From Planctomycetota bacterium (GTDB lineage: Bacteria; Planctomycetota; Planctomycetia; Pirellulales; Pirellulaceae), in contig JAEZAS010000074.1 of NCBI GenBank assembly GCA_023430365.1, positions 1-13,311 of the forward strand: a stretch of 13,311 nucleotides of DNA, given 5' to 3'. The position numbers and the translations under genes were made by a program. The notes under the pieces are model-generated. The model made no database searches, was not told the origin of the DNA, and was given only the letters and a program-made list of their open reading frames with translations. The first letter of the stretch is position 1, and every line of letters begins with the position of its first letter. This document shows, in pieces, positions 1-6,069 of this stretch.

Positions 1-62
1 CTTCCAGCCTGCCCGTCCCCAAACCCTTCGGCTTCACGGGCAGGCTGGAAGCCTACCCTGCG
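1..62. repeat. Palindromic dispersed repeat, short form, right part
   Basis: A perfect 16-base inverted repeat (1-16 against 36-51, starting CTTCCAGCCTGCCCGT) encloses a 19-base loop. Beyond the right arm, CTGGAAGCCTACCC continues to about 62. The matching left end (GGGTAGG-) would lie before base 1, so the copy is cut by the window edge. It is related to the outer arms of the longer element at 7067-7242 but lacks that element's inner GAATGACGAA-type arms. The right end lies about 4 bases before the ATG at 67. In RNA it would form a strong hairpin and could act as a terminator or insulator for an upstream gene, although no T-run follows it. Confidence 0.85.
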
Positions 63-66
63 TGAT

Positions 67-729
67 ATGACTGCCGGCTCGAATCCATTTGCGACGCGAT
101 ACACCCGGCCGGGAGCGTTTGAGTACATCTTTCCCGCTGGCGAATCAGCGGAGGCGCTTGTCGCACGGCTTGGCAAGCAAAAATGGTGGGGTGCGATCAT
201 CGGCCCGCATGGCGCGGGCAAATCGACGCTCCTGCACACGCTCCTTCCGGCTCTCGCAGCGGCCGACCGGCAGCCGATGCTCTACTCGCTCCATCAAAAC
301 CAGCGCACGCTGGGAATCAACCGCAGCACGGCCGCCCAGTGGAACGCATCGACGCAAGTCATCGTCGATGGCTATGAACAGTTGAGCTGGTGGGGCCGCT
401 GGCGATTGAAATCGGCTTGTCGCCGGCGCGGCGCCGGTCTCTTGGTGACGACCCACGCGGCCGTCGATATTCCGCTCCTCTACCGCGTGGAACCCTCGCT
501 CGAGATGGCTCAGCAGGTCGTGGAGACGATCCTGGAACGCTCCCAGGCCCCGGCGGGCGTTCTCCCGCTGCATCGGGCCGAAGAATCGGAACAACCGAAC
601 CAGCCGGACTTCGGTTCCGTAATCAACCGGGACGATGTAGCCGCAGCCTTTGCCCGCCAGCAGGGCAACGTTCGCGAAGCGCTCTTTGAGCTGCACGATC
701 TCTACCGCCGCCGGACTGCGGCGTCTTAA
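67..729 (+). CDS. Small P-loop NTPase of unknown role
   Basis: The 220-residue cytoplasmic protein has a clear Walker A motif, GPHGAGKST, at residues 46-54. A Walker B-like strand, QVIVDGYEQ, lies at 97-105, and a strand ending LLVTTH at 125-130 resembles a sensor or strand-4 motif. No signal peptide or membrane segment is visible. The C-terminal part (about 187-217) is helical and Arg-rich, with NVREALFELHDLY, reminiscent of a small lid domain. It is shorter than typical AAA+ proteins, and no ABC signature (LSGGQ) is seen. The ATG at 67 is the only sensible start; no Shine-Dalgarno site precedes it because the palindromic repeat ends right there. It probably binds and hydrolyses ATP, but substrate and pathway cannot be read from the sequence. 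The gene stands alone, with 394 bases before the next start. Confidence 0.8.
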   Translation: MTAGSNPFATRYTRPGAFEYIFPAGESAEALVARLGKQKWWGAIIGPHGAGKSTLLHTLLPALAAADRQPMLYSLHQNQRTLGINRSTAAQWNASTQVIVDGYEQLSWWGRWRLKSACRRRGAGLLVTTHAAVDIPLLYRVEPSLEMAQQVVETILERSQAPAGVLPLHRAEESEQPNQPDFGSVINRDDVAAAFARQQGNVREALFELHDLYRRRTAAS

Positions 730-1123
730 CGAGCGGGCATTCGGACCCAATCCGAATAGGTCCCGGGCGTATTGGATACCGCTTCACTGCAAATCCGCCG
801 CGCAGCCGTTGCCCCTCCGCCGATCGACCGGAGCTCCCACACTCCGCGCGGCGCTGACGTGTCGCAAAAAATCGACGGCAAACTTCGCCCGTTCCAAAAA
901 CGCAACCTACATTTCCCGGACGCCACAACAGGCTGGCGGCGAGTCCGTTCAGAACTCGCATCCGGCACAACTGGCAGGCGCGGCACAACCGCGTTATCGA
1001 GAAAATGTCAGCAAACGTTCAAGTGAACGTGCGAAAGTATTGACCGACCGGCCACCGGATGGCTCTAACAAGTTCCTGGGCTCGGGGACGCCAATGCGTC
1101 CTTGGCCGGAGACTCCCTCAGCC
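730..1123 (+). other. Intergenic stretch with two small inverted repeats
   Basis: No gene is supported in these 394 bases. The frame of the downstream gene stays open back to about 650, but this upstream part encodes a Lys/Ser/Arg/Asn-rich sequence unlike the mature protein, and a good signal peptide starts at 1124. Two structures stand out. The first is ATTCGGA-CCCAA-TCCGAAT at 739-757, a 7-base stem just after the NTPase stop that could help end transcription but has no T-run. The second is ACGTTC-AAGT-GAACGT at 1015-1030, a 6-base inverted repeat that could be an operator. A weak promoter candidate follows the second repeat: TTGACC at 1040-1045 and TCTAAC at 1064-1069, spaced 18 bases apart (4 of 6 matches in the -10 box). 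Confidence 0.5.
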
Positions 1124-2713
1124 ATGTTGCGAAACCTACTGATCCCGCTGCTTGCCTTCCTGCCGGTTGTCGCCACCGCCAACGAATATCGCGGTATGCC
1201 GGCCGGCTGGCCCATCTCCAGCGGCGGTGTTCCGGCCGTTCCCGTGACCAGCGGTTACGCTCCCGCGGGATACCAGCTCTACCAGACCAATCGCCCGAGC
1301 TACGCCGCCCCAGCCGCTTACTACGCGGCCCGGCCGGTGCAGGCGGTGTCGGCCGCCTACGCTCCTACGCCGGGCATGGCGCCGAGCTATTCCACGGTGA
1401 ACTACACCCAGCCGATGACGGCCTACTACGCCCCTCAGGGTGGCTACGCAGCGACGCCGGCGATCACCGCCTACTCGCCCGGTGTTGCCGCCGGCATGTC
1501 TCCAGCCTACGGCATCTCGCCGCAGCCTGGCACGATGCTGCAGCCGCAGCGGGTCTACTACGGAACCGCTGGTTCGATGAGCTTCGCCGCGCCGGCTGCT
1601 CCGACCATGTATCGCGCCTACTACGCTCCTGCCGCTCCCGGAGCGGTCACGCTCTATCGCCCAGTTACCGTGTATCAGCCAGCGACCGGCCAGCCGGTCA
1701 CCTGCCTGCAGGCGGTAACCGCGGCCCCGGCTTACCAGACTTGCGGTACCGCTCCTGCGGCTTGCGGTCCTGCGGGCTGCGGCACGACCACCTGCGGCTC
1801 GAGCGGTTGCAGCTGGAACCTGTTCCGCTGGCTCTGCCCGCGTGGTTGTGGCACGAGCGGCTGCGGCACGACGGGTTGTGCTCCGACCGGATGCGGTCAG
1901 CAGCCGTACTACCCCGTGGTTCCCGTGACTCCCGTGACGCCGACGATCCCCATCGTCCCGGCCCCGGTCACGACGACGCCTCCGGTCATCGGCACGCCGC
2001 GTGTTCCGCCGCCGCCGACGCGCATCCTCGGTCCAACCACTCCGGCCGACACGGCGCCGTCGCTGTCTCCGGGCAGCCTGCCGTCGACCGGATCGACGAT
2101 CGTCACTCCGCCGACCACGATTACGCCGGCCCCAACGACGCCGATCACTCCCAGCCCGACGTACCCCGCGCCGAGCTCGTCGCCCTATGCTCCGGGCAAC
2201 CCGGGCACAGCGCTCCCCGCGACCGAATACTATCCGCCGTCCCCTGAGAACAGCCGCTTCGACGGCAGCCGCTTTGTGCCGCAAGACAACGGCTCGAACA
2301 GCAGCGGAACTTCGAACGGCGGCAGTTCGACCAATTCGAACAACACGCTCCGGTTCTCGCCGCCCGCCGCCACTCCGCCCAACGGTGTGAAGATTGTGCC
2401 CGATCCGGACGCCCCGACCTTCAAGCCGACCAATCGCGCTCCGCAGCTCATCGATCCTCGCGACCGCAGCGCAGCCCTCCACAATCCTTGGGCTGTGGTG
2501 CCCGCCGTGTGGCCGACGAAGCAGCGCATCGTTGCCTCGCCCGCTCAGCCGACCCGTCAGCCGAGCGAAGTGGGTGGCCGCTTGATTCACGTGACCAACA
2601 CGAGCAACGCTTCGCGTCAGCTCAACGAGCGGACCGACTTCACGCCGACCTCCGCCTTCGTTCCGCAGGCTGAGGAGTCGCTCGACGACTCGGGTTGGAC
2701 CACCGGCCGCTAA
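1124..2713 (+). CDS. Secreted low-complexity envelope protein, Tyr/Ala/Pro-rich and Cys-rich
   Basis: This is a 529-residue exported protein of unknown function. The start at 1124 is chosen because it gives a compact signal peptide (MLRNLLIPLLAFLPVVATA, residues 1-19, AxA-type cleavage). An ATG at 1094 would add ten residues and is the alternative. The mature chain has four zones. Residues 20-190 are full of YYA, YAP and PxYxP motifs. Residues 194-257 hold 11 cysteines, mostly in Cys-Gly repeats such as GCGTSGCGTTGC. Residues 258 to about 375 are Pro/Thr-rich with VTPVTP repeats. A Ser/Asn/Gly-rich linker follows, and then a less repetitive tail of about 120 residues. The composition recalls planctomycete wall proteins with Cys-rich YTV-type domains; that link is from memory and unproven. 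Such a protein is probably disulfide cross-linked outside the inner membrane. A hairpin (2739-2765) follows the stop. Confidence 0.8.
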   Translation: MLRNLLIPLLAFLPVVATANEYRGMPAGWPISSGGVPAVPVTSGYAPAGYQLYQTNRPSYAAPAAYYAARPVQAVSAAYAPTPGMAPSYSTVNYTQPMTAYYAPQGGYAATPAITAYSPGVAAGMSPAYGISPQPGTMLQPQRVYYGTAGSMSFAAPAAPTMYRAYYAPAAPGAVTLYRPVTVYQPATGQPVTCLQAVTAAPAYQTCGTAPAACGPAGCGTTTCGSSGCSWNLFRWLCPRGCGTSGCGTTGCAPTGCGQQPYYPVVPVTPVTPTIPIVPAPVTTTPPVIGTPRVPPPPTRILGPTTPADTAPSLSPGSLPSTGSTIVTPPTTITPAPTTPITPSPTYPAPSSSPYAPGNPGTALPATEYYPPSPENSRFDGSRFVPQDNGSNSSGTSNGGSSTNSNNTLRFSPPAATPPNGVKIVPDPDAPTFKPTNRAPQLIDPRDRSAALHNPWAVVPAVWPTKQRIVASPAQPTRQPSEVGGRLIHVTNTSNASRQLNERTDFTPTSAFVPQAEESLDDSGWTTGR

Positions 2714-2738
2714 GCCTGAGTGCCTGGTACAACTCCAC

Positions 2739-2765
2739 GAGGAACTGGCATCTGGCCGGTTCCTC
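2739..2765 (+). terminator. Hairpin after the Cys-rich protein gene
   Basis: GAGGAACTGGC (2739-2749) pairs with GCCGGTTCCTC (2755-2765), giving an 11-base stem with one G-U pair and a 5-base loop. It starts 26 bases after the stop codon of the upstream gene and ends 18 bases before the -35 box of the next promoter. That position suits a transcription terminator. No T-run follows, so intrinsic termination is not certain. Confidence 0.5.
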
Positions 2766-2783
2766 ACGTTCGCTGGGTTCGCG

Positions 2784-2812
2784 TTGACCCTCCCGGTCCG
2801 CCTTCCTAAAAT
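2784..2812 (+). promoter_or_regulatory. Sigma70-type promoter for the VWA gene
   Basis: TTGACC at 2784-2789 and TAAAAT at 2807-2812 are separated by exactly 17 bases. Each hexamer matches the sigma70 consensus at 5 of 6 positions. This is the best promoter match noticed in the window. Transcription would start near 2819, giving a leader of about 54 bases before the TTG at 2873. Confidence 0.6.
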
Positions 2813-2852
2813 TCGCGGCGCAAGGCCCCCTTCGTCGGAGGCCCTCCGTCCC

Positions 2853-2876
2853 ATGCCGCCGCGGGTGCCTGCTTGA
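2853..2876 (+). other. Possible 7-codon leader ORF overlapping the VWA start
   Basis: ATG at 2853 opens a 7-codon reading frame (MPPRVPA) whose TGA stop (2874-2876) overlaps the TTG start of the VWA gene (2873-2875). The VWA gene has no ATG or GTG upstream in its own frame and no Shine-Dalgarno site, so reinitiation from this small ORF would be a reasonable way to reach the TTG. The alternative is that the ATG is the real start and a sequencing or natural frameshift separates it from the rest. Confidence 0.3.
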
Positions 2877-3931
2877 CCGCTTCGCCGCCACGCCTTGAAT
2901 CGCCCCCTGCGACAGCGGCGGGCGTGCGCAGCGACGACTCCAAGCCCTGGGTCCAGCCGACGGGCGGTTGGCTCCATGTGCCCGCCTGGGCCATGTCGTT
3001 CGGGCTCCACCTGGTCGTGTTTCTCACGCTCGGCCTGCTCGTCGATCTCGACGCCCCCCGCGGCAATCCCGACGCCGAGCCCGACCGCACCGCGGGAATC
3101 GTCCTTGCCCAGCCGTCGCGCGGGCAGGTGAAGTACTTGTCCGAGGACGATGCGAGCGGCTCGATGTCTGCCGCATCAGCGCCGGAGAACACGCTTAGCG
3201 CCGCCCTGCCCTCGCTCCCTGAAACGATCGACTTGCCATCGCTCGACGGCCCGCAGTTGCCCACCAGCAGCGCAGCCCTTCCGCCCGGCGAAGCTCCGGG
3301 AAGCGAATCGGTGCCCAACGCCAGCGGCCTGGCCAAGACCGATGGGCCACAGGGCTTTGGGCGCGGACACAACTACGACGTCGAGACCGGCGTGTTCGGC
3401 GTCAAAGGGCGTGGCAGCAAGTTCGTGTACGTCTTCGACCGCTCGGCGAGCATGTCGGGCTTCGAAGGGCGACCACTCGCAGCGGCCAAGCGGGAATTGC
3501 TCGCAAGCCTGGAGAGCCTCGGCGGCGTGCATCAGTTCCAGGTGATCTTTTACAACCAGAAACCGCACCTGATGACGTTCTCTCCCGGCCAGGATCCGGT
3601 GCTGCTGTTCGCCAACGACGATGGCAAGCGACTCGCCGAGAACTTCATCCGCGGCGTGACGGCTGACGGTGGCACGAACCACATCGAGGCCCTGCAACTC
3701 GCGCTCGCCATGCGTCCCGATGTGATTTTCTTCCTCACCGACGCCGACGAGCCCCGTCTGACCGATCGCGAACTGGCCCAGATCCGCCAGCGCAACCGTG
3801 GCGCCACGATCAGCACCGTCGAGTACGGCGCCGGCCCCCGCCAGTCGAGCACCACGTTCCTCCAGGAACTCGCCGAACAAAACGGCGGCCAGCATCGCTA
3901 CGTCGACGTGACGCAGTTGCCGCGGCGGTAA
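2873..3931 (+). CDS. Membrane-anchored von Willebrand factor A (VWA) domain protein
   Basis: The 352-residue protein has a cytoplasmic N-terminus rich in Pro and Ser (1-40), one membrane helix at about 42-58 (SFGLHLVVFLTLGLLVDL), a flexible Pro/Ser/Ala-rich linker to about 165, and a C-terminal VWA domain (about 180-345). The MIDAS metal site is intact: D189-x-S191-x-S193 (FDRSASMS), T268 in GGTNH and D290 in FFLTDADEP. VWA domains with a full MIDAS bind a divalent metal and mediate protein-protein contact, so a role in holding an envelope complex together is inferred; the partner is unknown. The start is TTG at 2873, since the frame is closed at 2807 (TAA) and has no ATG or GTG between. The next ATG (codon 41) would begin at the membrane helix. 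The gene has its own good promoter at 2784-2812. Confidence 0.88.
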   Translation: MTASPPRLESPPATAAGVRSDDSKPWVQPTGGWLHVPAWAMSFGLHLVVFLTLGLLVDLDAPRGNPDAEPDRTAGIVLAQPSRGQVKYLSEDDASGSMSAASAPENTLSAALPSLPETIDLPSLDGPQLPTSSAALPPGEAPGSESVPNASGLAKTDGPQGFGRGHNYDVETGVFGVKGRGSKFVYVFDRSASMSGFEGRPLAAAKRELLASLESLGGVHQFQVIFYNQKPHLMTFSPGQDPVLLFANDDGKRLAENFIRGVTADGGTNHIEALQLALAMRPDVIFFLTDADEPRLTDRELAQIRQRNRGATISTVEYGAGPRQSSTTFLQELAEQNGGQHRYVDVTQLPRR

Positions 3932-3948
3932 GAAGGAACCGTTAAAAC

Positions 3949-3977
3949 TTGATCAACCGACGTCGGCCGCTTAGGCT
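3949..3977 (+). promoter_or_regulatory. Candidate promoter/operator of the toxin-antitoxin pair
   Basis: A -35-like TTGATC (3949-3954) and a poor -10-like TAGGCT (3972-3977, 3 of 6 matches) are 17 bases apart. The spacer region holds two back-to-back perfect palindromes, TTGATCAA (3949-3956) and CCGACGTCGG (3957-3966). Palindromes between promoter boxes are where type II antitoxins usually bind to repress their own operon. With this -10, transcription would start at or next to the ATG at 3984, so the mRNA could be leaderless. No Shine-Dalgarno site is seen. Confidence 0.35.
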
Positions 3978-3983
3978 TTTTAT

Positions 3984-4220
3984 ATGACCACTGAACAACT
4001 GGCGCAACAGCTTGTCTCCCTGCCGATCGCCGACCAGGTTGTCCTGGCCCAGGCTCTTTGGGAAAGCATTCATCGGTCTCAGGAATCAGCCTCTTCAATT
4101 GACGCTGAGACGATTCACACGGCTCTCCGCCGGGACGCTGAACTTCAGTCTGGAGCGGTCGTCGGCCGCACCCACGAAGAGGTGATGCAAGCGGCAAGGC
4201 GAGCGATCGGATGCGACTGA
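3984..4220 (+). CDS. Antitoxin, putative addiction module component family
   Basis: This is a 78-residue protein. The N-terminal pattern SLPIADQVVLAQALWESI (about 12-29) and the C-terminal pattern RRDAELQSGAVVGRTHEEV (about 49-67) fit the 'putative addiction module component' antitoxins (TIGR02574/PF09720 type) found before RelE/ParE toxins. The antitoxin should bind and block the toxin encoded by the next gene and is normally protease-sensitive. Its stop overlaps the toxin start by 10 bases (ATGCGACTGA), the usual coupling in such pairs. The ATG is preceded by a T-rich run and two palindromes that may be the operator. GC content appears lower than in the flanking genes, consistent with horizontal acquisition. 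Pair structure and motifs together make the call quite safe; cognate specificity is inferred. Confidence 0.85.
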   Translation: MTTEQLAQQLVSLPIADQVVLAQALWESIHRSQESASSIDAETIHTALRRDAELQSGAVVGRTHEEVMQAARRAIGCD

Positions 4221-4510
4221 TCTACCATCCGGAAGCAGAAGCGGAAGTCATCGAAGCAGCCCGGTTCTATCAGACCCGCGGCGCGGACCTTGGCATCCGG
4301 TTTCTGGATGCGGTTGAAGAAGCAGTGCAGTCCATCCGCGCGTCACCGATGATGTGGCCTGTGGTGCAAGGCGATGTCCGGCGGCGGCGAGTGTCAAGAT
4401 TTCCCTATAGCATTCTATACCGTCAACTCGCTGTCGAATTACGAATCCTGACCGTCAAGCACCATAGTCGCGACGATGAATACTGGCAACATCGAGTAGG
4501 AGGAGACTGA
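4211..4510 (+). CDS. RelE/ParE-family toxin
   Basis: This 99-residue basic protein starts with the family pattern YHPEAEAEVIEAARFYQ (residues 5-21). It continues with GIRFLDAVEEAVQSIRASP (about 28-46), RRRRVSRFPYSILYR (about 57-71), and ends with LTVKHHSRDDEYWQHR (about 80-95). This is the usual layout of ParE/RelE toxins: two N-terminal helices, then a strand set carrying Arg and His residues. RelE members cleave mRNA on the ribosome, whereas ParE members poison gyrase. The sequence is closer in style to the ParE-like group, but the target cannot be decided here. It overlaps the antitoxin gene by 10 bases. Its last codons contain the AGGAGGAG ribosome-binding site of the following gene, so transcription may read through into that gene. 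Confidence 0.85.
   Translation: MRLIYHPEAEAEVIEAARFYQTRGADLGIRFLDAVEEAVQSIRASPMMWPVVQGDVRRRRVSRFPYSILYRQLAVELRILTVKHHSRDDEYWQHRVGGD
4498..4505 (+). promoter_or_regulatory. Strong Shine-Dalgarno site inside the toxin 3' end
   Basis: AGGAGGAG lies 6 bases before the ATG at 4512 and within the last codons of the toxin gene. It is the strongest ribosome-binding site seen in the window, where most starts have none. It fixes 4512 as the start of the FGE-fold gene. Confidence 0.8.
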
Positions 4511-4511
4511 A

Positions 4512-5486
4512 ATGCCGAGGCTGAGTTGGCGGTGGACGATCACTCTCGCCTTGTTTGCGCTACGGATAGCGGCCGCGGAGCCCACGCCGGTCAAGAACTC
4601 TCTCGACATGCCCCTCGTCCTCATCCCGGCGGGCGAGTTCGAGATGGGGAATCACGATTCGGACGAAAAGCTCGCGAGGACGTATCCGCAAATCGAGGCG
4701 ACGCGGATCGCCAAGCTCGGCGACGAGCGACCGGTGCACAAGGTGCGCATCACCCGGCCGTTCTATCTGGGCGCCCACGAAGTGACGATCGGCCAGTGGA
4801 AGCGATTCCTCAAGGAGGCCAGGTATCAGCCCGAGAGCGAGAGCGACGGAACCGGCGGCTGGGGCTATAACCCGGCGATTCAATACTTCGAGGGGCGAGA
4901 CAAGAAATACTCCTGGTCCGATCCCGGTTTCAAGCAAGCCGACGATCATCCGGTCGTAAACGTCACCTACGCCGACTCGCTGGCCTTCTGCGACTGGCTG
5001 AGCAAGCAGGAGGGACACAAGTATCGGCTGCCGACCGAGGCCGAATGGGAGTACGCTTGCCGCGCCGGCACGACGACGACCTATCACAGCGGCGACGATC
5101 CCCGCTCGCTCGCCAAGGTGGCCGCGCTATACGACGCTGAGACCGTGAAGCTCTTCCCCCAGTGGAAAGAAAACGCCCTTCCCTTGAGCGACGGCCACTC
5201 GTTCACCGCCCCGGTCGGCAGCTACCAGCCGAACGCCTTCGGCCTGTACGACATGCACGGCAACGTCTGGGAGTGGTGCTCCGACTGGTATGGCGAGGAC
5301 TACTACGCGAATTCGCCGACCGATGACCCGCAGGGGCCGGAAACCGGACGGCAACGGGTCCGCCGGGGCGGTTCCTGGCACACCTGGCCTTTTTATATGC
5401 GGTCGAGCTTCCGCAACTATAATTCGCCTCAGACTCGCTACGTGCTGGTCGGCTTTCGCGTCGTGCGCGAAGTCGACAAACCCTAG
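4512..5486 (+). CDS. Secreted FGE/SUMF1-fold protein without the catalytic cysteines
   Basis: The 324-residue protein has a signal peptide (1-22, hydrophobic core TITLALFALRI, AAA cleavage) and one formylglycine-generating-enzyme-type domain (about 30-322). Hallmarks are VLIPAGEFEMG (36-46), HEVTIGQW (89-96), PVVNVTYADSLAFCDWLS (147-164), YRLPTEAEWEYACRAGT (171-187), GLYDMHGNVWEWCSDWY (244-260), RRGGSWH (284-290) and GFRVVRE (314-320). True FGE oxidises the sulfatase active-site Cys using a Cys pair shortly after GGS. Here those positions are Thr291 and Met296, so formylglycine formation is unlikely. The fold is reused in other exported proteins, and a binding or different catalytic role is likelier. 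The gene begins one base after the toxin stop, has a strong Shine-Dalgarno site, and is followed 39 bases later by another secreted protein gene. Confidence 0.9.
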   Translation: MPRLSWRWTITLALFALRIAAAEPTPVKNSLDMPLVLIPAGEFEMGNHDSDEKLARTYPQIEATRIAKLGDERPVHKVRITRPFYLGAHEVTIGQWKRFLKEARYQPESESDGTGGWGYNPAIQYFEGRDKKYSWSDPGFKQADDHPVVNVTYADSLAFCDWLSKQEGHKYRLPTEAEWEYACRAGTTTTYHSGDDPRSLAKVAALYDAETVKLFPQWKENALPLSDGHSFTAPVGSYQPNAFGLYDMHGNVWEWCSDWYGEDYYANSPTDDPQGPETGRQRVRRGGSWHTWPFYMRSSFRNYNSPQTRYVLVGFRVVREVDKP

Positions 5487-5525
5487 TCTGGGCCCAGCCC
5501 GCGAATCATCCCCGTGAGCCGCACC

Positions 5526-6053
5526 ATGACCATCCCCCTGCTCCTCGCTCTGGTCGCCGCATCGCTGTCCGGCGAAGCTCAAGAAACTCCTCCCGCGCTG
5601 AAGCGCTACAAGTCGGAAGAAGGCAACTTTGGGATCATGCTGCCCGGCGTGCCCAAAGCGCAGCGCGTGCCCGTCGAGCGAGACAACGACAAAGCGCCCA
5701 AACAGGTGCAGTACGTCTTCGGCACTGAGGAGGGAGCCTATCTCGTCTCCTACCAGGACAATCCCAACCTGGAGGAAGCCAACGAGAAGGAGTCCGAGGA
5801 GGCGCTGAAGACGGCGCAGGACTCGCTCGGCAAGACGTTTGGCAAGCTGCTCAACGAAAAGCCGATCAAGCTGCTCGACAAGTATCCGGGGCGGCAGTTC
5901 GAGTATGAAATCCCTGGCCAGAAGGGGCTCTATCGCTCGCGAATCTACCTCGGCCACGGCCGGCGGTATCAGGTGGTGGTGGTCGGAACGGAGGCGTTTA
6001 CCACGTCGAAGACCGCCGACTCGATGCTCGATTCGTTCCAACTGCTCCGCTGA
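5526..6053 (+). CDS. Small secreted protein of unknown function
   Basis: The 175-residue protein has a signal peptide (MTIPLLLALVAASLSGEA, about 1-18) followed by one compact domain with no Cys. The domain opens with a pattern seen in many exported one-domain proteins: Tyr-Lys-Ser then GNFGIMLPGVPKAQRVPV, roughly 'F-x-hydrophobic-x-Pro-Gly-x-Pro'. It ends with a strand RYQVVVVGTEAF and a helix ADSMLDSFQLL. This start and end resemble PsbP/DcrB-like (DUF1795-type) domains, but only as an impression. ATG at 5526 is preferred over GTG at 5514 because it starts directly at the signal peptide. The gene lies 39 bases after the FGE-fold gene and 16 bases before the TPR gene, so the three probably form one transcript. 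Confidence 0.78.
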   Translation: MTIPLLLALVAASLSGEAQETPPALKRYKSEEGNFGIMLPGVPKAQRVPVERDNDKAPKQVQYVFGTEEGAYLVSYQDNPNLEEANEKESEEALKTAQDSLGKTFGKLLNEKPIKLLDKYPGRQFEYEIPGQKGLYRSRIYLGHGRRYQVVVVGTEAFTTSKTADSMLDSFQLLR

Positions 6054-6069
6054 AAGCCCAGACTCCGCC

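Noticed and set aside
650..1123. Upstream extension of the Cys-rich protein gene
   Set aside because: It overlaps the end of the NTPase gene, has a different composition, and would bury the signal peptide at residue 159.
1136..3010. 624-codon open frame on the minus strand
   Set aside because: It is antisense to two well-supported genes. The product is Arg/Gly-rich with no domain, as expected from the complement of high-GC codons.
3966..3983. T-rich stretch before the antitoxin as a terminator of the VWA gene
   Set aside because: Only a 3-base GCC/GGC stem precedes the T-run, too short to call an intrinsic terminator.
4512..5486. Formylglycine-generating sulfatase activator
   Set aside because: The fold matches, but both catalytic cysteines are missing.
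5514..5525. GTG start for the small secreted protein
   Set aside because: It is possible, but it adds only four residues. ATG at 5526 begins right at the signal peptide and is the simpler choice.
5839..6069. Upstream extension of the 6070 TPR gene
   Set aside because: It overlaps the previous gene in another frame and would place the signal peptide 77 residues inside.
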